DNA of 64,000 nucleotides from JBEKTW01 sp963727845 (GTDB taxonomy: Bacteria; Bacteroidota; Ignavibacteria; UBA10030; SZUA-254): assembly GCA_963727845.1 (NCBI GenBank), contig CAVSHI010000002.1, positions 682,001-746,000 on the forward strand, written 5' to 3'. A program made the translations under genes and the position numbers. Below are positions 1-8,185 of the stretch, in pieces. Position 1 is the first letter of the stretch, and each line of letters starts with the position of its first letter. Below the pieces are notes generated by a model. That model made no database searches, was not told the origin of the DNA, and was given only the letters and a program-made list of their open reading frames with translations.

Positions 1-1448
1 GTGTTTACCCCACGATGTACCGGGGACGATTCTGGACAATGCGCCAGTATGCAGGGTTTGGAACCGCAGAAGAATCGAACAAACGGTATCGTTACCTGCT
101 TGCCCAGGGGACAACGGGATTATCGGTGGCGTTCGACCTGCCGACGCAGATGGGATATGATTCCGACCATCCGATGACGGAAGGCGAAGTCGGAAAAGTC
201 GGCGTGGCAATCGACTCGCTCGAGGATATCGAGACGTTGTTCAACGGAATTCCTCTCGACCGGATCACGACGTCCATGACCATCAACGCTACAGCTGCGA
301 TCCTTCTGTGCATGGTTGTGGCGACGGCAAAGAAACAGGGGGCGGATCTGCAAAAACTTTCAGGCACGATCCAAAACGACATCCTGAAAGAATACATCGC
401 GAGGGGGACGCACATCTATCCGCCGCAACCCTCCATGCGGCTGGTGACGGACACCTTCCAGTGGTGCAGTGAACACCTCCCGAAGTGGAATGTGATTTCC
501 ATCAGCGGATATCACATACGGGAGGCGGGTTCCACAGCCGTCCAGGAACTGGCATTCACGCTCGCGAATGCCTGCGCGTACGTTCAGGCCGCGGTCGACG
601 CGGGCCTGGATGTTGATGTCTTCGGGTCCCAGATCTCATTTTTCTTTAACGCTCATAATAACCTCTTCGAAGAGATTGCAAAATTCCGCGCCGCACGGAG
701 GATGTGGGCAAAGATTATGAAAGAACGATTCGATGCGAAGAACCCTGAATCGATGAAACTGCGTTTCCACGCCCAGACGGGCGGCTCGACGCTGACGGCA
801 CAGCAGATCGATAACAACGTGGCGCGCGTGACACTTCAGGCTCTTGCGGCGGTCCTCGGCGGCTGCCAATCGTTGCATACAAACAGCCGGGATGAGGCGT
901 TGGCGCTGCCCTCAGAAGAGGCAGCACGACTGGCACTCCGCACCCAGCAGGTTATTGCATTTGAATCAGGCGTTACCGACACCGTCGACCCCCTGGGGGG
1001 TTCGTATTTCGTCGAACAACTCACGGATGAAATCGAGAAGAGGGCGGGAGAGTACCTGCGAAAGATCGACGCTCTGGGCGGAGCCGTCAAGGCAATCGAA
1101 CAGAAGTTCTACGAGACAGAGATTGCCGAGAGTGCGTACCGCTACCAGCAGGCGATAGAGAAAAAAGACAAGGTGGTCGTCGGTGTGAACGAATTCAAGT
1201 CGGAAGAAAAGACGCGGCCACAGCTGCTGACGGTCGAGGCGGGCGTCCGGTCTCAACAGATTGACAGACTGCGGGCAGTGCGGAAGAGGAGGGACGGCAA
1301 AAGGGTTGCTTCTGCGCTGGTTTCACTGCGACAGGCGGCGCAAGGTAAGGACAACCTCCTTCCCCATATTCTCATGTGCGTTGAATCGTATTGCACACTC
1401 GGAGAGATCTCGGATGCGCTGCGAACAGTCTGGGGAGAATATGCGTAG
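1..1448 (+). CDS. methylmalonyl-CoA mutase, large (catalytic) subunit, 5' partial
   Basis: Adenosylcobalamin-dependent carbon-skeleton mutase that interconverts (R)-methylmalonyl-CoA and succinyl-CoA in propionate metabolism. The frame is open back to base 3 and the residues before the first internal Met (VYPT then MYRGRFW) are family-like, so the true start lies upstream. The TIM-barrel CoA-binding half is clear: RQYAGFGTAEESN, the FDLPTQMGYDSDHP stretch, and QNDILKEYIARGTHIYPP. The Tyr in RQYAG and the Arg in ARGTHIYPP match the methylmalonyl-type substrate pocket rather than the isobutyryl type, where these are Phe and Gln. The protein stops soon after the catalytic domain with no B12-binding domain, so a separate small subunit must exist outside the window. 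The stop codon touches a set of hairpin repeats; the next gene converges from the right. Confidence 0.93.
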   Translation, partial: VYPTMYRGRFWTMRQYAGFGTAEESNKRYRYLLAQGTTGLSVAFDLPTQMGYDSDHPMTEGEVGKVGVAIDSLEDIETLFNGIPLDRITTSMTINATAAILLCMVVATAKKQGADLQKLSGTIQNDILKEYIARGTHIYPPQPSMRLVTDTFQWCSEHLPKWNVISISGYHIREAGSTAVQELAFTLANACAYVQAAVDAGLDVDVFGSQISFFFNAHNNLFEEIAKFRAARRMWAKIMKERFDAKNPESMKLRFHAQTGGSTLTAQQIDNNVARVTLQALAAVLGGCQSLHTNSRDEALALPSEEAARLALRTQQVIAFESGVTDTVDPLGGSYFVEQLTDEIEKRAGEYLRKIDALGGAVKAIEQKFYETEIAESAYRYQQAIEKKDKVVVGVNEFKSEEKTRPQLLTVEAGVRSQQIDRLRAVRKRRDGKRVASALVSLRQAAQGKDNLLPHILMCVESYCTLGEISDALRTVWGEYA

Positions 1449-1449
1449 A

Positions 1450-1540
1450 GTCCGATTCGTAATCGGACAGGGAGCCGTAGAGTCTGTTTCGTAAACGGAC
1501 AGGGAGTATGGATGTCCGGTCTGGGGACCGGACTCTACGG
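1450..1540. repeat. three consecutive hairpins between convergent genes
   Basis: Three perfect or near-perfect inverted repeats follow one another: 1450-1468 (GTCCGATT, loop CGT, AATCGGAC), 1482-1500 (GTCTGTTT, loop CGT, AAACGGAC) and 1514-1533 (GTCCGGTC, loop TGGG, GACCGGAC). The first two share the flanks GTAGAGTC and AGGGAG, and the third is followed by the reverse complement of that flank (GACTCTACGG). The block fills the whole space between the mutase and nth. It may act as a bidirectional transcription barrier, but there is no clear U-run, so a dispersed palindromic repeat is as likely. Confidence 0.7.
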
Positions 1541-2218
1541 CTAAGACAGGAACATCTCTGCCGAAGGGCACAAGTCATTCACCGGACATTCGGCGCATTT
1601 CGGCTTCCGCGCCTGGCAAATTCTTCTTCCATGAAATATCATCAGGTGGCTGACATCGATCCAATCTTTTTTCGGGACAATCTGCATCATGTCCCGTTCG
1701 ATTTTCTCCGGGTCATCCTCCTTCGAGAATCCAAGCCGTTGGGAGAGCCTCCTGACGTGGGTGTCGACGACGATTCCTACGGCTTTTCTGAAGGCGGTTC
1801 CCAGAACGACGTTTGCAGTTTTTCTTCCAACTCCGGCCAGCTGCGTAAGTTCTTCCATGCTGCCGGGAACGATCCCGTTGTGCCGTTCGGTCAGGGCAGT
1901 GCAGCAATTGATGATGTTGCGCGCCTTTGCCCGGTAAAACCCCGTTGAACGAATGTCGGCCTCAAGCTCTTCTGAGTGAGCGGTCGCAAAGTCTTTCGCA
2001 GTTCGGTACTTGTGGAACAGCGTCTTTGTCACGATGTTTACCCGCTCGTCCGTGCACTGCGCAGAGAGGATTGTCGCAACAAGAAGTTCAAGTGGATTCA
2101 CATGTTCGAGAGCGCAGGTCGCCTCCGGGTAATGACGTTTCAGCCGGGCTACCACGGTCCGTGATCGCTTCTTCAACGCCTCCGGCTGTTCTTTTCCCTT
2201 GGAAATCTTTCCGGCCAT
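1541..2218 (-). CDS. nth: endonuclease III
   Basis: Base-excision repair DNA glycosylase/AP lyase for oxidised pyrimidines. 225 residues from the ATG at 2218. The helix-hairpin-helix LAGVGRKTANVVL carries the catalytic Lys, followed by the catalytic Asp in VDTHVRR. The C-terminus has the 4Fe-4S cluster pattern C-x6-C-x2-C-x5-C (from CQARKPKCAEC to DLC). The open frame extends 90 codons further upstream, but that part lies out of frame across the LiaF-like gene and has no family similarity. The chosen start shares one base with the stop of the upstream gene (TAATG), which suggests translational coupling. Confidence 0.95.
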   Translation of the reverse strand: MAGKISKGKEQPEALKKRSRTVVARLKRHYPEATCALEHVNPLELLVATILSAQCTDERVNIVTKTLFHKYRTAKDFATAHSEELEADIRSTGFYRAKARNIINCCTALTERHNGIVPGSMEELTQLAGVGRKTANVVLGTAFRKAVGIVVDTHVRRLSQRLGFSKEDDPEKIERDMMQIVPKKDWIDVSHLMIFHGRRICQARKPKCAECPVNDLCPSAEMFLS

Positions 2219-2835
2219 TAGTGAACTCTTACATCGCCGAAGACTTTTGTAATAGAAATCTTGAGCCGCTTCGGCGATGCCTCGTACGGCGCCGTGGCAG
2301 TATGGAGGTCGGCGGATATGCCTCCTTTGTGCTGGTCGAAGACCGTCACATTTCCGAACGTAGAATTCGCGTTTACGCTGACCGCGGCATCTTTGGGCAG
2401 TATCACCGTTGAATCTCCAAAAACGCCGTGGATGCGGAGGATATGTTCGCCATCGGCAAACGCCGCCTGGGAGAGATTGACCGTGCAATCGCCGAAGATT
2501 GTGGAAACGGAACCACCCTTGAAATTCTGGGAAGAAACGTTCACGAAAACATCCCCGAAGACATTCGAATCGTGGATCAGCTCACCTTCAAACTGGGGTG
2601 AGGAGGACGGTTGGTCGGCGGCCGGTGCTGGCTGTCCCCCGACCGGAGGCGTTTGTTCGGCAGCCGCATGCCGATGTTCTCCCTTTCGTTTTGTCAGAAT
2701 GTACACTCCCCACAGTATGATGAAAACGGGCCAGTAATCTCTCATGACATCTTCGAGATCCGCAATGCCCAGGTTGTTCAGGAGCAAGAGTACTCCGAAA
2801 ATGACGAGAATTAGTCCCCAGAATGAGTTACGCAT
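2218..2835 (-). CDS. LiaF-like membrane protein with beta-helical C-terminal domain
   Basis: 205 residues. The N-terminus has two hydrophobic segments (about 6-22 and 34-48; WGLILVIFGVLLLLNN and WPVFIILWGVYIL), a layout typical of LiaI/LiaF-like transmembrane domains. A Pro/Ala/Gln-rich linker (about 55-80) leads to a repetitive C-terminal part with the recurring pattern F-G-D/N-x-T-V (VFGDVFVNV, IFGDCTVNL, VFGDSTVIL, TFGNVTVFD, VFGDVRVH), as in the LiaF-like C-terminal domain. In Firmicutes LiaF represses a cell-envelope stress two-component system. No kinase or regulator is adjacent here, so the role is open. Its stop overlaps the nth start by one base. Confidence 0.75.
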   Translation of the reverse strand: MRNSFWGLILVIFGVLLLLNNLGIADLEDVMRDYWPVFIILWGVYILTKRKGEHRHAAAEQTPPVGGQPAPAADQPSSSPQFEGELIHDSNVFGDVFVNVSSQNFKGGSVSTIFGDCTVNLSQAAFADGEHILRIHGVFGDSTVILPKDAAVSVNANSTFGNVTVFDQHKGGISADLHTATAPYEASPKRLKISITKVFGDVRVH

Positions 2836-2859
2836 AAATGATTGTTCCGTCTATTCTAA

Positions 2860-3000
2860 ATGATTATTGTTTTACCTACCACCTATGATCCCAAACCTCT
2901 AACCCCTACCCTCAAACGTCCGAACGTCCATCCTCCATCTTCCATTTTCCATCCTCCATCTTCCGTTTTCCATAATCCTTCATCTACCACCTATCACCGT
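2860..3000. repeat. degenerate heptamer tandem repeat array (STRR-like)
   Basis: The sequence can be cut into consecutive 7-mers in one register, for example ACCTACC, ACCTATG, then ATCCTCC, ATCTTCC, ATTTTCC repeated, then ACCACCT at the end. Unit sequence drifts but the 7-base step holds for about 20 units. The strand read as + is pyrimidine-rich. The array covers the intergenic space and runs into the 3' end of polX. Confidence 0.75.
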
Positions 3001-4726
3001 ACTGACGTCCTTCAGGTTCATCGTATTGACCACATCCTTCCGCTCGAGCCATCCTTTTCGCGCGATTCCGATGCCGTAGCGGACGTTCCTTCAGACCATC
3101 GATCCTGTGAGCGTCGGGATTAATGCACACCCTGACGCCTTTCTCTTTTGCGTACTTGCAGAGTCGCCAGTCGAGGTCGAGACGGGAGGGATGCGAATTG
3201 ATCTCAATCATCTTGCCGTAATCTGCCGCAGCGTTGATGACCTCGATCATGTTCAGTGGATAACCTTCACGCTCAAGTAACAGCCGGCCCGTCGGGTGCC
3301 CCAGCATTGTGACGTATTTATTTTTCAGAGCCTTGATGATGCGTCCGGTGGCTTCGGTTTCCGTCATTTTGAACTTGCTATGAATCGACGCGACGACATA
3401 ATCAAACCGTTCCAGGACATCGCTCTTCCAGTCCAAACTGCCGTCCGGGAGAATATCGACTTCCGTTCCCTTGAAGACCTTGAAATCATTAAAGCCGCCG
3501 TTAAGTTTGTCGATTTCCCTGAGCTGCTGTTTTACTTTTTCGTAGCTCAGGCCGCCGGCATAGGCAGCGATTTTGCTGTGGTCGGCGATCCCAAGATATT
3601 CCCAGCCCAATTCCCTCGCGGCTGCGGCCATTTCTGCAAGGGTGTTCGCTCCATCACTATACGTTGTATGGCAGTGAAAAGTTCCACGGAGATCCTTGAG
3701 TTCGATCAGGTTCGGAATGGCATCGTCCGCCGCCGCTTCAATCTCGCCCGTGTGTTCGCGCAACTCGGCGGGAACATAGGCAAGACGAAGGGACTTATAG
3801 ATATCTTCTTCCGTCGTACATCGTATGAGGCGTTTTGATTTGCCCCGTTTTTCATCCGCTCCGAGTTCCGAGAATCCATACTCGTTCAGACTCCAGCCAA
3901 ATTGCTTTGCCCGTGAGCGCATTTCGATGTTGTGCTCTTTACTTCCCGTGAAGTACGCGAGCGCGAACGGGAATTCTGCCTCGCTCACAATCCGCAAGTC
4001 ACACTGGATCCCGGGTCTCAGCATCACGCTTGATTTTGTTTCACCCTGGCCAATGAGAGATTCGACGTCCGGATGGGACGTAAATGCCCGCATGATATTC
4101 GCGGCATTGGCCGGCTTTGCACTGACAACAATATCGATATCGCCGATGATCTCTTTCCGTCTGCGTAAGCTTCCCGCAATCTCACATCGTATCACTCCCT
4201 TTTGTTTCTTGAGTACATCGAGGATGCGGGTGGCGGCCTCCTCAGCCAGGGGGAGCAGATGCTTGTCGGCGTGCTTGCTTAAGATCTCGATGCCCTTGAG
4301 GATATTTTCTTCGCTCTTCTCGCCGAAACCGTCCAGCGTGGCCAGCTTGTGCTGTTGTGCCGCTTTCTGGAGCTGGCCGACCGACTTGATGTTCAATGTA
4401 TCATAGAGAATTTTCACACGCTTTGGGCCGAGGCCCTGGATACGCAACATCTCCAACAAACCCGGGGGGAGGGATGATTGTAATTCATGATGATACTTCG
4501 ACTTGCCGCTTCGAACCAGTTCCGTAATTGTTTCTGCCAACCCCTTGCCGATTCCCTTGATGTCTTGGATCTCGCCCGTCTCGACGAGTGCTTCGAGATT
4601 CTTCATTAGAGCCCCGACGATGCGGGAGGCATTGTGGTATGCCCGTGACTTGAATGGATTTTCACCTCGAAGCTCCAAGAGTGTTCCGATCTCATCGAGG
4701 ATGTCGGCGATTTCTTTCTTATCCAT
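2980..4726 (-). CDS. polX: DNA polymerase X / 3'-5' exonuclease with PHP domain, frameshifted near the C-terminus
   Basis: Family X repair polymerase fused to a PHP phosphoesterase domain, involved in gap filling in base excision repair. Helix-hairpin-helix motifs near residues 55-62 (IKGIGKGLAE) and 97-105 (IQGLGPKRVK). The polymerase active site is GSLRRRKEIIGDIDIVV (metal Asp at about 196 and 198). The PHP domain starts near 350 with FHCHTTYSDG and includes GIADHS, HPTGR and NPDAH. After NPDAHRIDGLK the reading frame is wrong: continued in it, the protein ends at 2984 with an atypical RPLRHRNRAKRM tail. One frame over, the family ending reads VRYGIGIARKGWL and stops at 2980. A one-base insertion near 3085-3092 is implied, so the coordinates given are for the corrected protein (about 581 residues). 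The start at 4726 fits the usual family N-terminus. Confidence 0.9.
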
Positions 4727-4770
4727 TGCGCGAGAATAGTATGATTACGTTCAGACCTAGGAACGATGGG

Positions 4771-5781
4771 TTATGATGAAACCGCCGTGACTTCGCCGCC
4801 CGCGAGAACTTCTCTTTTCGTGAGGGTCTCAAAAAATGAATTGAGATGGTCAATCACTTGCTGCTCCTCCGTGCATTTCATCAGTTCAACGCGGAGTTTC
4901 GAGATCCACGGCAATTCACGAAGATAACCCGCATAATGTTTCCGGAATTCGATTACTGCCCGTTGTTCTCCCTTGTATTTCACCGCCAGTCGCAGATGGG
5001 AAAGCAATAAATCGAACCGGTCTCGCGCCGTCCGGGGCGGAAGCAATTCGCCTGTGTCCAAGTAATGCTTGATTTCCCGGAATATCCATGGATTCTCGAT
5101 TGCCGCCCGCGCGACCATCACTCCGTCGCATCCGGTTGTGTCAAACACTGCCTTCGCTCGTTCAGGCGAATCAATTCCTCCGTTGACGATGACCGGGATG
5201 CTCACGGCCTGCTTCACTGCCGGGATCAAACTATAGTCCGGTTCTCCTTTGTGGCCTTGAGCGCGCGTCCTGCAGTGGATGGTGAGGGCTTTTGCACCGG
5301 TATCCTCCACCATTTTCGCCACTTCAATGATCTGAATTGTCTTCTCATCCCATCCTAAACGGGTCTTCACCGTCACCGGAAGGCTCACAGCCTCGACGAC
5401 CGTAGAAATGAGAAGGCGCATTTGGGGGAGGTTGCGGAGTAATCCGGATCCGGCTCCGCGTCCCACGATCTTGCGCACCCAGCAGCCGCAGTTGATATCG
5501 ATAAGGTCGGGACGCAAGGATTCTGCCATCCGTGCCGCCGTATCCATGGATGATTCGTCCCCGCCGTAGAGCTGAATGCCGAACGGTCGTTCTTCCTCGA
5601 GAAATTCCATCTTTTGTTTCGTCCGCTTGGAATCGCGGGCAAGGCCGTCGGCGTTGACGAATTCCGTGTACATGATATCCGCGCCGAGGTTCTTGCACAC
5701 CAGCCGGAAAGCTATGTCCGTGACATCTTCCATCGGCGCAAGGAGCACCGCACGCGGAATATTGATGGTGCCGATTTGCAT
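4771..5781 (-). CDS. dus: tRNA-dihydrouridine synthase (DusB-like)
   Basis: FMN-dependent enzyme that reduces uridine to dihydrouridine in the tRNA D-loop. 336 residues from the ATG at 5781; the frame continues two codons upstream only to a TTG. The N-terminus IPRAVLLAPMEDVTD matches the family's FMN-binding APMAGVTD. The active-site loop INCGCWVRKIVGRGAGSGLL carries the catalytic Cys, with Cys and Trp where most members have Phe and Pro (INFGCPV). VTVKTRLGWD, LTIHCRTRAQ, VIVNGGI and DGVMVARAAIENPW follow in the normal order. Downstream polX is 44 bp away on the same strand. Confidence 0.92.
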   Translation of the reverse strand: MQIGTINIPRAVLLAPMEDVTDIAFRLVCKNLGADIMYTEFVNADGLARDSKRTKQKMEFLEEERPFGIQLYGGDESSMDTAARMAESLRPDLIDINCGCWVRKIVGRGAGSGLLRNLPQMRLLISTVVEAVSLPVTVKTRLGWDEKTIQIIEVAKMVEDTGAKALTIHCRTRAQGHKGEPDYSLIPAVKQAVSIPVIVNGGIDSPERAKAVFDTTGCDGVMVARAAIENPWIFREIKHYLDTGELLPPRTARDRFDLLLSHLRLAVKYKGEQRAVIEFRKHYAGYLRELPWISKLRVELMKCTEEQQVIDHLNSFFETLTKREVLAGGEVTAVSS

Positions 5782-5787
5782 GAACAA

Positions 5788-6116
5788 ATGTACAGAAAAT
5801 CGCGCTGCGAAACAATCCGGGGTTCCTCGGTTTGAATCGCAGCCGCCGGACTCAACCTCCTCCGGCGAGGCTGACCAAGAAGCCTATTGTTTTGTCATGG
5901 TGAGGGAAGCGAAAGACGACAAATAGAAAGTATCTGTCATTCTGAGGGAGCGAAGCGACCGAAGAATCTCATCTCGGTTTTGTCAGATCCTTCGTCCATC
6001 CCGAACAAAACGGGACGGACTCAGGATGACAGTTCCTTTTTCTTGCTTTTTAGACAGCCTCATAAAAGGGCAGGTTAGACTGCACTCGATAACGAACAGA
6101 AGGTCAGGCAAACAGT
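5788..6116. repeat. gene-free 330-bp space with a palindromic dispersed element (5934-6032)
   Basis: No coding sequence is supported here. At 5934-6032 lies an imperfect palindrome whose outer arms read CTGTCATTCTGAG on the left and, in reverse complement, CTGTCATCCTGAG on the right, with inner GAAGAATCT and GAAGGATCT matching each other in the same way. A second member lies at 14212-14318. A degenerate piece resembling the left arm precedes it near 5893-5920. Such GTCATTCTGAG palindromes look like small non-autonomous mobile or REP-type elements. Confidence 0.7.
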
Positions 6117-6848
6117 CTATTTAGAAGCGAGAGAATCAGAGACCCTCTTCAGCTTGCGCATCACTTGCTTTGGAATCGTTTTCGCGTAGCGGTTGTATGC
6201 ATGCATATCCCGAAACAACTCCAGCGAATCGTTTTCAGCCGTCCGGACCAGGCGCTGGAGAAGTTGATAGGAAGGAGTCTCCGGTCCGCCTTCAGAGGAG
6301 AGGACGGGGCGAAGGCCGCGTCCGACGTATTGCGCCAGAAACAGAGTTGATGCCATGATCCGGTCGTGGTGTCGTGGGGTCATGCTGCGGGTACTCAATC
6401 CCAATCGCGTGAGCCGCCGCCGGATATGATCGACCCTCGACTGTGGAATTCTCACCGGACAGAGCGCAATCGCTTTTCCCGCAACGCCGGCCGCTGCGCT
6501 GTCGGGTCCGAAAAGAGGATGAGTTCCAAGAATGAGGACATGAGAAGGCAAAAGCTTCTTCATCCAGACGGCGGGCTGCTCCTTCACCGAGCACACATCG
6601 CAGACAAGCGAGCCCGGTTTGACCATCGGAGCAATTGATGTGAGAAGTCCTGGCAGCCGGTTAATGGGGACGGCCAGAATGATGGTTGGTTTGGATGCCG
6701 CTTCCCTAAGCGATATTTTCCTGATTCCGGCTTCGGGTTTGAAATTTATCTTCGTATCCGAAACGGAAACCCTGAACTCTTTCTTCAGAATATGAGCCGC
6801 GAGGCGCCCGAATCTTCCATAACCGATGACGGCGATTTCCTTTTTCAC
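6117..6848 (-). CDS. tyrA: prephenate dehydrogenase (TyrA family)
   Basis: Oxidative decarboxylation of prephenate to 4-hydroxyphenylpyruvate, committing chorismate to tyrosine. 243 residues. The Rossmann fold starts at once with IAVIGYGRFGRLAA, followed by VSDTKI. The substrate region carries LVCDVCSVKEQP and GTHPLFGPDS, both family signatures. The protein is at the short end for the family and has no ACT or chorismate mutase domain; the mutase activity is instead fused to the chorismate synthase just upstream. Its start overlaps the stop of that gene by 4 bp (ATGA), and it is the last gene of the aromatic supraoperon. Confidence 0.9.
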   Translation of the reverse strand: MKKEIAVIGYGRFGRLAAHILKKEFRVSVSDTKINFKPEAGIRKISLREAASKPTIILAVPINRLPGLLTSIAPMVKPGSLVCDVCSVKEQPAVWMKKLLPSHVLILGTHPLFGPDSAAAGVAGKAIALCPVRIPQSRVDHIRRRLTRLGLSTRSMTPRHHDRIMASTLFLAQYVGRGLRPVLSSEGGPETPSYQLLQRLVRTAENDSLELFRDMHAYNRYAKTIPKQVMRKLKRVSDSLASK

Positions 6849-8182
6849 GCGTTTCTCTGAATGATCCGTGAATCCGCAAATATCGCTTTGTAGATCGTTT
6901 TGATAAGAGACCGTTCGAGACCGGCTTCGTCCGCCAGGGTAAATCTGGTCTTGAGGATCTCGCGTTCCCGTTTCGGGTTCGGAATGGGGATCCCGCGCTG
7001 GTTCTTCCAGCGGCCGGCAGCCCGGACGAGATCCTGCCGCTGACTCAACAAGATGATCAGCATGTCATCGAAAAGATCAATCTCTTCCCGGATGCGGGCA
7101 ATGGAATCGCTTTTCCGCGTCATTTCCTGCCGCAACAGGTGATCGGCGAGCACGAGGGCGATCATGGACTCGACGACCGGAACAACCCGCGGACAAAGAC
7201 ACGGGTCGTGCCGGCCTTCCACCTTAATTGTTCGTCGCTTCCCCCTGATGTCGACAGTGTCTTGCGCTTTGGGTATTGACGACGCCGGTTTGACCGCAAC
7301 CCGGACGACGATATCTTCGCCGTTTGAAATTCCGCCGAGAATCCCACCGGCAAAATTGGTTTTCGTTCTCACCCTGCCGGTCTTCTTCTCCGTGTAAAAA
7401 GCATCGTTGTGCTCGCTCCCTTTCATCCGAGCCGAAGCGAACCCCGAGCCGATTTCAAATCCCTTCACTGCGGGGATTGAAAGCAGGGCTTTGGCCAGAT
7501 CGGCTTCGAGTTTGTCGAATACCGGGTCTCCCAGTCCCGCCGGACAGTTTTTCACAACCGCTTCGACGACGCCGCCAAGAGAATCGCCCTCATTCTTTAC
7601 TCGGAGTATCTTTCTCTCCATTTTCTTTGCGGCCTCGGGGTCGGGGCAGCGTACAGGGTTATTGTCAATTTCGTCTAAGTCGATCTTCCGGGCAACTATG
7701 CCTCCGATTTCTTTGGTGTATGCTGCGATTCGGATTCCCCGTCGGTCGAGGAGGTGTTGTGCAAAGGCACCCGCAGCGACGCGTCCCGCAGTTTCCCTCC
7801 CGGACGATCGGCCTCCGCCGCGATAATCCTGTATTCCATACTTCAAGAGATACGTGTAGCCCGCGTGCCCCGGTCGGAAAAGGTCTTTGATGGAATCATA
7901 CGCCTTCGGATCCTGGTCTTTGTTCTCGACCAGCATGCAGATGGGTGTTCCGAGTGTCTTACCGTTGAAGACACCGCTCAGCACCTGAACCCGGTCGGGC
8001 TCCTTGCGCGATGTCGTGACGGCGCTCTGGCCGGGTCGCCGGCGATCCAGTTCTTTCTGGATAAATGCAATGGAGAACGGCACGTTTGGCCGTACTCCGT
8101 CCATCAGCACGCCGACAGCGGGGCCGTGGCTCTCGCCGAACGTCGTGACCCGGAAGAATTTTCCGGTTGTGTTGCCTGCCAT
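6845..8182 (-). CDS. aroC: chorismate synthase fused to a C-terminal AroQ chorismate mutase domain
   Basis: 445 residues. The first about 355 residues are a full chorismate synthase (EPSP to chorismate, needing reduced FMN): TFGESHGPAVGVLMDG, RRPGQSAVTTSR, YRGGGRSSGRETAGRVA, AVKPASSIPKAQDTVD and GRHDPCLCPRVVPVVESM. From about 360 on there is a complete all-helical type II chorismate mutase: RIREEIDLFDDMLIILLSQR, then LVRAAGRWKNQRGIPI and NPKREREI, which give the Arg, Lys, Arg and Glu of the AroQ active site. One polypeptide thus makes chorismate and turns it into prephenate, which the next gene product (TyrA) uses. The gene starts 3 bp after the aroA stop. The fusion is in frame and shows no sign of a sequence error. 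Confidence 0.92.
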   Translation of the reverse strand: MAGNTTGKFFRVTTFGESHGPAVGVLMDGVRPNVPFSIAFIQKELDRRRPGQSAVTTSRKEPDRVQVLSGVFNGKTLGTPICMLVENKDQDPKAYDSIKDLFRPGHAGYTYLLKYGIQDYRGGGRSSGRETAGRVAAGAFAQHLLDRRGIRIAAYTKEIGGIVARKIDLDEIDNNPVRCPDPEAAKKMERKILRVKNEGDSLGGVVEAVVKNCPAGLGDPVFDKLEADLAKALLSIPAVKGFEIGSGFASARMKGSEHNDAFYTEKKTGRVRTKTNFAGGILGGISNGEDIVVRVAVKPASSIPKAQDTVDIRGKRRTIKVEGRHDPCLCPRVVPVVESMIALVLADHLLRQEMTRKSDSIARIREEIDLFDDMLIILLSQRQDLVRAAGRWKNQRGIPIPNPKREREILKTRFTLADEAGLERSLIKTIYKAIFADSRIIQRNA

Positions 8183-8185
8183 ACC

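Noticed and set aside
1508..1948. Plus-strand coding sequence opposite nth
   Set aside because: Shadow of the nth codons; begins within the hairpin repeats and has no recognisable feature.
2219..2488. N-terminal extension of endonuclease III
   Set aside because: It overlaps the LiaF-like gene completely and has no family similarity; the TAATG junction gives a normal start.
2860..3000. CRISPR array
   Set aside because: The repeat step is 7 bp with drifting units; there are no spacers, no conserved direct repeats of 24-40 bp, and no cas genes.
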